The notes under the pieces were generated by a model that saw only the letters and a list, made by a program, of their open reading frames with translations, had not been told where the DNA came from and made no database searches. Positions 1 through 6,220 of a stretch of DNA of 18,258 nucleotides are shown piece by piece. The stretch comes from Puniceicoccales bacterium. GTDB lineage: Bacteria > Verrucomicrobiota > Verrucomicrobiia > Opitutales > JAIRKQ01. The stretch covers positions 1 through 18,258 of the forward strand of contig JAITRI010000053.1 in assembly GCA_031288455.1 (NCBI GenBank), given 5' to 3'. The translations under genes were made by a program, and so were the position numbers. How positions within the stretch are numbered: the first letter of the stretch is position 1; the number at the start of each line of letters is the position of its first letter.

Positions 1-1165
1 TGTCTACGAACGCAATAAGATTGCGTGGATCTACATAAGGGGCGTCCCCTGGATTCGTTGACAGCCATGTTTCGTATTTCTTCGCAAAATTGCTGTAAAG
101 GGATAATATTGTTTTTCCAATTGCAACTATTTCCTCTTCGGATTTATTGCCTAACTCCAGGCTATCATGCAGCCTGTCCATTGTAAATTGAAAAACTTCA
201 ATCGCTGTGAATGCATTGCTTTCGGATATTTCCATCGCTGGCAAGAGGCCGGCAAGTTTATTGGTGCAGTTCTCTTCTGTTACTTGTAATTTGTGGATTA
301 TGTTTTGGAATTCTCGAGTAAAAGATCCTATACCATCATACGCATTGGGTGGTTCCAAAAACAAGACATCATGGAAAATGTTCACCATTTGTTTAATGGA
401 TCTGTGCAGAGTGGGAATGTCATCGGTGATGTCGCATATTTTCGCCAGAAGCCCATGCGCATTTTCACACGCTTTTGCGGCCACTTCAATCTTACCGGAT
501 AATATGGACTTATCACGGGATAATGTGTACACTCTCACGTGCGCGGCTTGTGCTTTTGCAAAGCATTCCATAGCTCCTCGTTTGTCTCCGGCAATGAGAA
601 GCGCTTCTCCGCGCAATTGAGACAGATATGCTGATTTGCGTAAATGTTTCACGTCAGAATCATTGCTGCCAAGTGTATCTATGGCGGATTGTGCCTTTGC
701 GGCAATGCGTCGTGCAATTTTGCTAAAAATGCAATGGAAAACGTCGCGGAAAATGTTACGGGAAATGAAGACAGCAATAGCCAGTTGTGCAAATTTCGCC
801 AAAAGAGCGAGTTTTCCCTGCGGCCCATCTGCGGGTGCATTTTTATCTTTACATAGCTCAATCACACTTTTGAGCTGCAAAGGAGTAATATTAATGCTCG
901 AACGCGTACCATTCATGCGCTGACCAGCAACAGAAGAAATGTCCGGCTTACCTGGGCGCTGGATGTTGTTGAAACTATCATTATCTACTTCTACTGGCTG
1001 TAACCTCACACTCACTGCACCTAGTGTGTACAAATTTCGCCCATTGTCAATGATATTCGCCGAGTGTCCATGTGGCGCGGATACATTTGGAAGATTTCGG
1101 CGTTCTGGGAGCGGCGTAGCTCCGTGGAAATGTCTAGCATTGGGATATTGCAGCGGCGGCGGCAT
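1..1165 (-). CDS. Unrecognised large protein, C-terminus off the left edge (partial)
   Basis: An uninterrupted minus-strand frame of 388 codons runs from an ATG at 1165 to the window edge with no stop, so the gene is cut by the window. I do not recognise the family. Residues 1-115 are rich in Pro, Asn and Ser and look disordered. A hydrophobic, helix-like stretch lies at about 119-150 (starts GKLALLAKF), followed by basic residues. Residues 178-207 resemble one TPR-like helical hairpin (key pattern LRGEALLIAGDKRGAMECF). The rest is predicted mostly helical. The ATG overlaps the last 32 bases of sufU; no clear Shine-Dalgarno marks it, so GTG at 1015 (codon 51) or ATG at 916 (codon 84) are alternative starts. 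The region is visibly more AT-rich than neighbouring housekeeping genes. A disordered N-terminus plus helical body would suit a secreted or host-interaction protein, but that is inference only. Confidence 0.72.
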   Translation of the reverse strand, partial: MPPPLQYPNARHFHGATPLPERRNLPNVSAPHGHSANIIDNGRNLYTLGAVSVRLQPVEVDNDSFNNIQRPGKPDISSVAGQRMNGTRSSINITPLQLKSVIELCKDKNAPADGPQGKLALLAKFAQLAIAVFISRNIFRDVFHCIFSKIARRIAAKAQSAIDTLGSNDSDVKHLRKSAYLSQLRGEALLIAGDKRGAMECFAKAQAAHVRVYTLSRDKSILSGKIEVAAKACENAHGLLAKICDITDDIPTLHRSIKQMVNIFHDVLFLEPPNAYDGIGSFTREFQNIIHKLQVTEENCTNKLAGLLPAMEISESNAFTAIEVFQFTMDRLHDSLELGNKSEEEIVAIGKTILSLYSNFAKKYETWLSTNPGDAPYVDPRNLIAFVD

Positions 1166-1583
1166 GCCACGCCAGCGTGGCACATTTCACGCGCATGGGG
1201 AATTTTTTTACGCCCAGCAGAGCCGCCACTTCTCCGTATATTTCCAGCGGATTATTTCCATCCGACGGCGTTTCAGGGCGCACATCCACAAGAAGAGAAC
1301 ACACGTCGGATATTATCTTTGCGGCATCTTTTTTGCGTTTACCGACGAGCAATTCCGTCATGAGTGATGCGCTGGCCTGTGAAATGGCACATCCCTCGCC
1401 GTCGAATGTTATTTTTTCTATGGCGTCACCGTTCACTGCGATGAACACTGTAATGTCATCGCCGCAGGATGGATTATGGCCCTGTGCGGATGCGGTGGGA
1501 GTGTGCAATTTACACTTATTGCGCGGCGCACGATTATGTTCGAGTATGATCTCCTGGTATAATTCATTCAGCGAGCTGTCCAT
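1134..1583 (-). CDS. sufU: SufU/IscU-type iron-sulfur cluster assembly protein
   Basis: A 149-residue cytosolic scaffold or zinc-dependent sulfur-transfer protein of the NifU-N family, which accepts sulfur from a SufS-type cysteine desulfurase during Fe-S cluster assembly. The three conserved cysteines and the aspartate are present: Cys40 and Asp42 in NPSCGDD, Cys65 in EGCAIS, and Cys134 in RVKCATLAW. The extra segment before the third cysteine and the RxKCxxLxW ending are typical of the SufU rather than the classical IscU subgroup. The length fits the family. It is divergently transcribed from comF across 51 bp, and its 3' end overlaps the start of the unrecognised gene running leftward. No sufS, sufB or sufD is visible in the window. 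Assignment to the family is firm; the choice of SufU over IscU is by motif. Confidence 0.9.
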   Translation of the reverse strand: MDSSLNELYQEIILEHNRAPRNKCKLHTPTASAQGHNPSCGDDITVFIAVNGDAIEKITFDGEGCAISQASASLMTELLVGKRKKDAAKIISDVCSLLVDVRPETPSDGNNPLEIYGEVAALLGVKKFPMRVKCATLAWHAAAAAISQC

Positions 1584-1634
1584 GTTCTAAAGAAACTTGA
1601 CATTAACTATTTTTCTCGTTCAAGCGAGTGCGTA

Positions 1635-2390
1635 ATGAATTTCCTAGGAAGAGCAAAGATCATTCTTGGATTTTTATTGGACTGCTTGTTTCCAAGATGC
1701 TGCGTGCTGTGCAACAGGAAGACCGATGGCGACGAATACTGCAATCTGTGTCCCTCGTGCGTCGCAAAAATTCCATGGATCAAAACCGCCAGATGTTCGC
1801 TCTGTTCGCGTCCGATGGGGGACGAGATTGAATCGAATTCCTCCGATTGCGCACTCGTGTGCAACGAATGCCGCGATGATCCTCCCTGCTTCAGCAGTGG
1901 AATGTCCTGTTGGCTGTACAGCGGTGTCGGCCGTGACATAGTCCTGACGCTGAAATATCGCAATGCGGATTTTTTGGCAAATGACATATCAAAACTGATA
2001 AAAAATAATTGCCAGGAGGTGTGTTCCTTCGCCGCAAATTCTGTGCTTATTCCGGTGCCGCTGCATTACTTTCGCCGCGTGAAACGCGGGTACAATCAGG
2101 CGGAACTGATAGCGCATGCGGTGGCAAAAGTTGCCGATGGTTCCAGGGTGGTGAATGCGCTCAGTGGGAAGAGGAAAACGTCACAGGCGCGGCTGAAGCG
2201 CACGGAGAGATTGGTAAACGTAAAAAACATGTTCGAGTGCTCCAATGCCACCGACGCGATTGCGAAGGATTCCAAAATTATTGTTGTGGATGACGTTGCG
2301 ACGACGGGTGCCACCGTGCGCGAATGCTGCAGAATTTTGCGGATGGCAGGGTTCATCGATCTGCACGTGCTAACGCTGTCCTACGGTTGA
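1635..2390 (+). CDS. comF: ComF-family phosphoribosyltransferase-like protein
   Basis: A 251-residue ComF/GntX-family protein. The N-terminal third carries a double zinc-ribbon with cysteine pairs at CCVLC, CNLC, CSLC and CNEC. The C-terminal domain has the type I phosphoribosyltransferase fold signature IIVVDDVATTGAT near residue 215-227, and upstream the family block PVPLHYFRRVKRGYNQAELI. ComF proteins are linked to DNA uptake in naturally competent bacteria, but the family is widespread in non-competent ones and its reaction is not settled. The ATG at 1635 gives the expected N-terminus. Its stop is two bases before the accD ATG, so the two are probably co-transcribed. A perfect TTGACA lies at 1597-1602 but without a matching -10 element. 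Confidence 0.9.
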   Translation: MNFLGRAKIILGFLLDCLFPRCCVLCNRKTDGDEYCNLCPSCVAKIPWIKTARCSLCSRPMGDEIESNSSDCALVCNECRDDPPCFSSGMSCWLYSGVGRDIVLTLKYRNADFLANDISKLIKNNCQEVCSFAANSVLIPVPLHYFRRVKRGYNQAELIAHAVAKVADGSRVVNALSGKRKTSQARLKRTERLVNVKNMFECSNATDAIAKDSKIIVVDDVATTGATVRECCRILRMAGFIDLHVLTLSYG

Positions 2391-2392
2391 AA

Positions 2393-3280
2393 ATGGCGAT
2401 ATTCGGAAAACCAAAGTATTCCACCATTTCGGTTAGGCGAAAAGATATTCCGAAGGGGCTTTGGACGCGCTGTCCCGTCTGCGGGGAAATGGTATACAAT
2501 CGCGACCTTGAGAAAAATTTCATGGTCGTACCAAAGAGCGGCTATCATTTTCCGCTGTCCGCGGACAGGAGAATAGATCTGCTCTGCGACGGTGCAACGT
2601 TCCGCGAGATGTGGCAGGAACTGGAGACCGTCGACGTTCTGGAGTTCTGCGGAGAGATTTCGTATGCGAAGAAGTTGGCCGATAACCGCGAGAAGACGAA
2701 GATGCGAGATGCCGTAGTCGCCGGCACTGCCAAGTTGTGTGGCATTCCAATCGCCGTCGCCGTCATGGACTTCAGGTTTCTCGGGGCGAGCATGGGCTGC
2801 GTCGTTGGCGAAAAAATCACGCGCACCATAGAGCTGGGACTTGGGAAACGAATCCCAGTAATTCTCGTGTGCGCCTCAGGAGGCGCGCGCATGTACGAGG
2901 GAATTCTGAGCCTCATGCAAATGGCAAAAACATCAGCCGCACTGGCGAAGTTGAAGGAGGCGAATGTTCCATGCGTCACCGTGCTGACGAATCCAACAAT
3001 GGCCGGCGTAATGGCGAGCTTCGCATCGCTGGGCGACATAATAATCGCGGAACCGGGAGCATTGATCGGGTTCGCCGGGCCGAGAGTGATAAGGGAGATC
3101 ACGCGCCAGGACCTGCCGAATGGATTCCAAACGGCGGAATTTTTACTTGCGCACGGACTGATCGACCAAATAGTCCACAGATTGGAGCTAAAGGAGCGTC
3201 TGGAATTTTTACTGAATGCATTTGGATACACCAGGAAAAATGGAGCCGCATCTCGCGCTGAGAAGCCTAGTGCCCGCTGA
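2393..3280 (+). CDS. accD: Acetyl-CoA carboxylase carboxyltransferase subunit beta
   Basis: A 295-residue AccD, which with AccA transfers carboxyl from carboxybiotin to acetyl-CoA to make malonyl-CoA for fatty-acid synthesis in the cytosol. The carboxyltransferase core is well conserved: ASGGARMYEGILSLMQMAK (acyl-CoA binding region), NPTMAGVMASFASLGD and GFAGPRVI. The ATG at 2393 gives the usual AccD N-terminus; the frame stays open upstream into comF but that part is not AccD-like. Odd point: the N-terminal zinc ribbon keeps Cys27 and Cys30, while the positions of the second pair are Val46 and Ser49 (VVPKSGYHF instead of VCPKCGxHF). It follows comF directly and overlaps murE. accA is not in the window. 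Confidence 0.95.
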   Translation: MAIFGKPKYSTISVRRKDIPKGLWTRCPVCGEMVYNRDLEKNFMVVPKSGYHFPLSADRRIDLLCDGATFREMWQELETVDVLEFCGEISYAKKLADNREKTKMRDAVVAGTAKLCGIPIAVAVMDFRFLGASMGCVVGEKITRTIELGLGKRIPVILVCASGGARMYEGILSLMQMAKTSAALAKLKEANVPCVTVLTNPTMAGVMASFASLGDIIIAEPGALIGFAGPRVIREITRQDLPNGFQTAEFLLAHGLIDQIVHRLELKERLEFLLNAFGYTRKNGAASRAEKPSAR

Positions 3281-4742
3281 TTTGCTTTTGCGGCCGTGCG
3301 CATTCGATGGGTTGAGCGGAGAAATAATAGGACAAATCACCGGCGATTCCCGCGAGGTTGAATGCTGCGGCGGAGAGAGCGTGTCGCTATTTTTTGCCGT
3401 GCGCGGGACAAATTTCGATGGTCACGCGTTCATCGGTGATGTTTTTGGGAAAAATCCGTCGGCCATAGTCGTGTCAGAGAGCGATATTTCCGCCGACTTC
3501 CCGCGCAGCATACGCGTGGGTGATATCCAAAAGGCGATGGCGGTGGTGGCGAAAAGGTTTTTTGGCAGCCCGGATGAGAGGATGCGTGTGATCGCGATAA
3601 CCGGGACGGATGGCAAAACCACGACCGCCCATTTGTGCCGCGCAATGGTGAGCACGTGCACAAAAACTGGGATGTTCGGAACCGTGGAGTACGACACCGG
3701 AGGCACTAGAATGGTAGCCACAAATACCACCCCGGGCGCAATACCACTGTTTTCCATGATGAGAGAGGCCCTGCGAAACGGATGCCGCGCCGTGGCTCTC
3801 GAGATCAGCTCGCACGCCATCGAACAGAAGCGCGCCCATGGATTGAATGTGGATGCCGCCGTGTTTACCAATCTGTCGCCGGAACACTTGGACTTTCACG
3901 GGACGTTGGGGAATTATTTCCTCTGCAAGAGGAAATTGTTCGATGGCGGCAACGGTCGACTTCCGAAGATTTCCGCGATAAACATCGACGATGGATGTGG
4001 GAGAGAATTGATCGATTTTCTGCGGAAGAGTGGGCAGCCGGTCATTTCCTACGGATTTTCAAGGGATGCGGATTTTCGCATCTGCGCAGTGGAAAAAAAT
4101 GACATGTCCGGCGCTGAATTCACCGTAGTGTCCGGCGGAAAATCGCACCGGTTCCATTCGCGCATATTTGGGGAACACAATCTGATGAACATCACATCCG
4201 CATTTGCCGCGTGCATGTCAATCTGCGATGCCGCGGATGGATTCATCGGGGCAGTGTCTGAATTTGCTGGTGTCCCCGGCCGGCTGGAAAGGTTGAATTT
4301 GCCGAATGGAGCCATTGCGTTCGTTGACTACGCCCACACGCCGCGTGCACTTGCCCTGACGATCGAAACGCTGCGTCCACTGAAAAACGGGAGGATGATA
4401 ACGGTTTTCGGCTGCACCGGCATGCGGGACACATCGAAGCGCGCGCCGATGACGAAAATAGCCAATGAAATGTCGGACTTCGCAATCGCCACATCGGATG
4501 ATCCACACGAAGAGCCGCAGGAGGATATTTTCCGCGACATGAAAAACGGAGTCACCGACGAGTCCAGAATTGTGTTCACGGAAGATAGAAGAGCGGCGAT
4601 TGCCACCGCCGTTGAAATGTCGCGCGCGGGGGATATTATCCTAGTCGCCGGAAAGGGGCACGAGCTTTGCCAGCAAATTAATGGTGGCAGCGTGGATTTT
4701 AGCGACAGAGCTGTCCTCGGAGAGCTGTGCCTTTCCGCGTGA
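3240..4742 (+). CDS. murE: UDP-N-acetylmuramyl-tripeptide synthetase (MurE)
   Basis: A 500-residue Mur ligase that adds the third amino acid to UDP-MurNAc-L-Ala-D-Glu in peptidoglycan synthesis. The ATP-binding loop GTDGKTTT is at 122-129, followed by the MurE blocks NTTPGAIP, LEISSHAIEQKR, FTNLSPEHLDFHGT and DYAHTPRAL, and the C-terminal domain ends with VAGKGHE. The ATG at 3240 is preferred because an AGGA lies just upstream; a further in-frame ATG at 3216 would lengthen the overlap with accD from 41 to 65 bases. Odd point: the diamino-acid recognition motif, usually DNPR in meso-diaminopimelate enzymes, reads DDPH at 420-423 (followed by EEP). The added residue is therefore uncertain. Translational coupling with accD is likely. 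Confidence 0.93.
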   Translation: MEPHLALRSLVPADLLLRPCAFDGLSGEIIGQITGDSREVECCGGESVSLFFAVRGTNFDGHAFIGDVFGKNPSAIVVSESDISADFPRSIRVGDIQKAMAVVAKRFFGSPDERMRVIAITGTDGKTTTAHLCRAMVSTCTKTGMFGTVEYDTGGTRMVATNTTPGAIPLFSMMREALRNGCRAVALEISSHAIEQKRAHGLNVDAAVFTNLSPEHLDFHGTLGNYFLCKRKLFDGGNGRLPKISAINIDDGCGRELIDFLRKSGQPVISYGFSRDADFRICAVEKNDMSGAEFTVVSGGKSHRFHSRIFGEHNLMNITSAFAACMSICDAADGFIGAVSEFAGVPGRLERLNLPNGAIAFVDYAHTPRALALTIETLRPLKNGRMITVFGCTGMRDTSKRAPMTKIANEMSDFAIATSDDPHEEPQEDIFRDMKNGVTDESRIVFTEDRRAAIATAVEMSRAGDIILVAGKGHELCQQINGGSVDFSDRAVLGELCLSA

Positions 4743-4754
4743 GACATTTTTGGC

Positions 4755-4782
4755 TTGACTATTCCGATGGTTTTTGTAAAAT
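4755..4782 (+). promoter_or_regulatory. Candidate sigma-70 promoter overlapping a start codon
   Basis: TTGACT (4755-4760), a 16-bp spacer and TAAAAT (4777-4782) closely match the vegetative consensus. The -10 element covers the first bases of the ATG at 4781, so a transcript from it would begin near 4789, inside the proposed coding sequence. Either the real start is later (for instance GTG at 4793, nearly leaderless) or the match is chance. It lies just after murE and would give the unrecognised downstream gene its own transcription. Confidence 0.45.
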
Positions 4783-5569
4783 GATTAACGTTGTGATCGA
4801 TCGAATTCCCAACCAGACCAGTGATTCCAATGCGGTGAACGCATCACTTTTGGGGAAAACTTTAGCGGTTTTTGTGAGTGCGAAAAATCTATTTTTTACA
4901 TTCATTTCTTGCATAAAAAATTTTATCCAGTCAAAAATTCTCAGCTCTAGAAATGCCGATGTTTTGCCGAAAAATTCCGATACTTTGCCGACCACAAGGG
5001 CAGAAATGGTAAATCAAATGGTGGAAAAAACTGTAGAGATCAATACTCGGAGAGTAGCGCTGGGAAATCAAATAGCTAAAAAAAAATTACAAATGAATGA
5101 AGCTATTGGCATTAAGCCTCAATGCTTGGACGATGATGATGAAAGAGAAGCGCTCAGAAACGAATTGAATAGAGAAAAATATGAAAAAATGAAGAATGAT
5201 CCGACAGTGCTGCAGCTTAAAAAGGAAATTGCGCAGCTGGAAGAAGAAGCACAGGCATTGGACATCGAAGCGCAGCAGCATAAGGCCTGCCTTAATTTAA
5301 TTGATTATCTTCTGGATGGCATTGATAATTCGAAAGATCAGCGGAAACTCATCGGGATCTATTTGGACGAAGAGCCTGCATTTATGAAACTAGTTGGGGG
5401 AAATGTAAAAAAAGAATATGATAATTTGCAAAAACTTGTTGCCAATGGAGCATCCCCCGATGCTATACGCGAGGCAAAGGAAAAGCTTACGAATTTGTAC
5501 AACAAAATGGCAGTGGAATTCGCCAATGAACTGCGGGAAAATCACGGATTTTCACTTGTACCGGCATGA
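4781..5569 (+). CDS. Unrecognised coiled-coil protein with N-terminal hydrophobic stretch
   Basis: A 262-residue protein of no family I recognise. Residues 1-22 look disordered; 23-46 form a hydrophobic, aromatic-rich stretch (SLLGKTLAVFVSAKNLFFTF); 50-75 are polar; 85-108 and about 120-170 are strongly helical and charged, consistent with coiled coil (ELNREKYEKM and KKEIAQLEEEAQAL). The C-terminal third is also helical. The frame stays open upstream to 4727 inside murE, but ATG 4781 lies after the murE stop; a promoter-like element overlaps this ATG, so GTG 4793 is a possible start. The gene is clearly more AT-rich than murE before it and plsX after it. The layout resembles that of the unrecognised protein at 1-1165. 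It may be a lineage-specific, possibly exported or membrane-associated protein; nothing in the sequence proves a role. Confidence 0.75.
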   Translation: MINVVIDRIPNQTSDSNAVNASLLGKTLAVFVSAKNLFFTFISCIKNFIQSKILSSRNADVLPKNSDTLPTTRAEMVNQMVEKTVEINTRRVALGNQIAKKKLQMNEAIGIKPQCLDDDDEREALRNELNREKYEKMKNDPTVLQLKKEIAQLEEEAQALDIEAQQHKACLNLIDYLLDGIDNSKDQRKLIGIYLDEEPAFMKLVGGNVKKEYDNLQKLVANGASPDAIREAKEKLTNLYNKMAVEFANELRENHGFSLVPA

Positions 5570-5632
5570 AAAGAGTGAAAGAAAGATTCTGCGCATGCAT
5601 AGAAATGTCGCGAAAATACTTGATTTTACAAC

Positions 5633-5641
5633 TATTATACT
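5633..5641 (+). promoter_or_regulatory. Candidate -10 region of the tRNA-Val/rpsU transcript
   Basis: TATTAT (5633-5638) overlapping TATACT (5636-5641) sits about 20 bases before the tRNA 5' end, a suitable place for a promoter. I see no good -35 hexamer at normal spacing, so this is only a weak call. Confidence 0.3.
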
Positions 5642-5659
5642 TTGTGTAGAGCACATCCC

Positions 5660-5736
5660 GGGGAATTAGCTCAGTTGGTTAGAGCATCAGCATGACACGC
5701 TGGGGGTCACTGGTTCGAGTCCAGTATTTCCCACCA
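5660..5736 (+). tRNA. tRNA-Val (anticodon GAC)
   Basis: A complete 77-base cloverleaf can be folded by hand. Acceptor strands GGGGAAT and ATTTCCC pair with one G-T; the D stem is GCTC/GAGC; the anticodon stem TCAGC/GCTGG encloses loop ATGACAC with anticodon GAC, reading the valine codons GUC and GUU; the variable loop is GGGTC; the T stem ACTGG/CCAGT encloses TTCGAGT. Discriminator A and a genome-encoded CCA follow. The rpsU Shine-Dalgarno begins nine bases after the CCA, so the tRNA is probably cut from a joint transcript with rpsU. Confidence 0.95.
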
Positions 5737-5744
5737 AACGGAGT

Positions 5745-5755
5745 AGGGGAGGTGA
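5745..5755 (+). promoter_or_regulatory. Strong Shine-Dalgarno of rpsU
   Basis: AGGGGAGGTGA, five bases before the ATG at 5761, contains eight consecutive bases (GGAGGTGA) able to pair with the usual 16S rRNA 3' end. It is by far the best ribosome-binding site I found in the window and fixes the rpsU start. Most other genes here have weak sites or rely on overlap with the gene before. Confidence 0.8.
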
Positions 5756-5760
5756 TTTTT

Positions 5761-5961
5761 ATGACAGTTGCTGTACAAATTCGCAAAGGAGAAACGCTGG
5801 ATAAGGCGTTGCGTCGCCTAAAAAAGCGGTTAGATCGCGAAGGGATTATCAAAGAGGTGCGTGACAGGCGATACTTTGAGAAGCCGTGTGCAAAACGACG
5901 GCGCAAGGAGAAAGTGGCGAAATTTACCAATTATTTGCGTCTGCGCAATGAAAACATGTAA
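5761..5961 (+). CDS. rpsU: 30S ribosomal protein bS21
   Basis: A 66-residue basic protein of the small ribosomal subunit, located near the 16S 3' end and important for initiation. It matches bS21 throughout: VAVQIRKGETLDKALRRLKK, then an REG turn, then RRYFEKPCAKRRRKEKVAKF. The frame stays open upstream through part of the tRNA, but the strong Shine-Dalgarno places the start at 5761. It follows tRNA-Val within 24 bases and precedes rpmF, forming a small translation cluster ahead of plsX-fabH. The C-terminal extension after KRRRKEK (KFTNYLRLRNENM) fits the longer form seen in several phyla. Confidence 0.95.
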   Translation: MTVAVQIRKGETLDKALRRLKKRLDREGIIKEVRDRRYFEKPCAKRRRKEKVAKFTNYLRLRNENM

Positions 5962-6017
5962 TTTCCCCGACGCCGTGTGCGTTTTAGTAATTTTTTAAAA
6001 ATTTAGGAATCTTTAGA

Positions 6018-6197
6018 ATGGGACAACCGAAACGAAAACAGTCAAAGCAACGCAGTCGAAAACGTCGCGGCGCCAATGTATTTTCCGAGCCGCAGCTGGC
6101 GAAAGACACTGCGACCGGAGATTTTATGAGGGCGCACCACGTGAATCCGAAAACTGGGATCTACCGCGGACGTCAGGTCATTGATGTGGCGGATTGA
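6018..6197 (+). CDS. rpmF: 50S ribosomal protein bL32 (cysteine-free)
   Basis: A 59-residue protein recognised from its basic N-terminus (MGQPKRKQSKQRSRKRRGAN) and its C-terminal block HHVNPKTGIYRGRQVID, which corresponds to the Hx(n)CGxYxGrxVi end of bL32. None of the four zinc-binding cysteines of the classical form is present, so this is the zinc-independent version. AGGA at 6005-6008 lies nine bases before the ATG. rpmF directly ahead of plsX-fabH is a conserved bacterial arrangement that couples translation genes to lipid synthesis. Confidence 0.93.
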   Translation: MGQPKRKQSKQRSRKRRGANVFSEPQLAKDTATGDFMRAHHVNPKTGIYRGRQVIDVAD

Positions 6198-6220
6198 TTT
6201 TTCATGTTGCAGAAATAAAA

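Noticed and set aside
207..923. Plus-strand open frames at 207-620 and 636-923
   Set aside because: They lie opposite a continuous 388-codon minus-strand frame with better protein character; they resemble no family and contain cysteine- and serine-rich shadow composition.
939..1590. Plus-strand open frames opposite sufU (939-1367, 1177-1590)
   Set aside because: sufU on the minus strand has all conserved cysteines and fixes the coding strand.
1597..1635. Perfect TTGACA ahead of comF
   Set aside because: No acceptable -10 hexamer at 15-19 bases; also part of a weak CTTGA/TCAAG inverted repeat, so kept only as a remark and not called as a promoter.
2545..3303. 252-residue minus-strand open frame opposite accD
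   Set aside because: Antisense shadow of a well-conserved accD; the translation is low in recognisable motifs and rich in Ser/Pro/Ile as expected for a complement frame.
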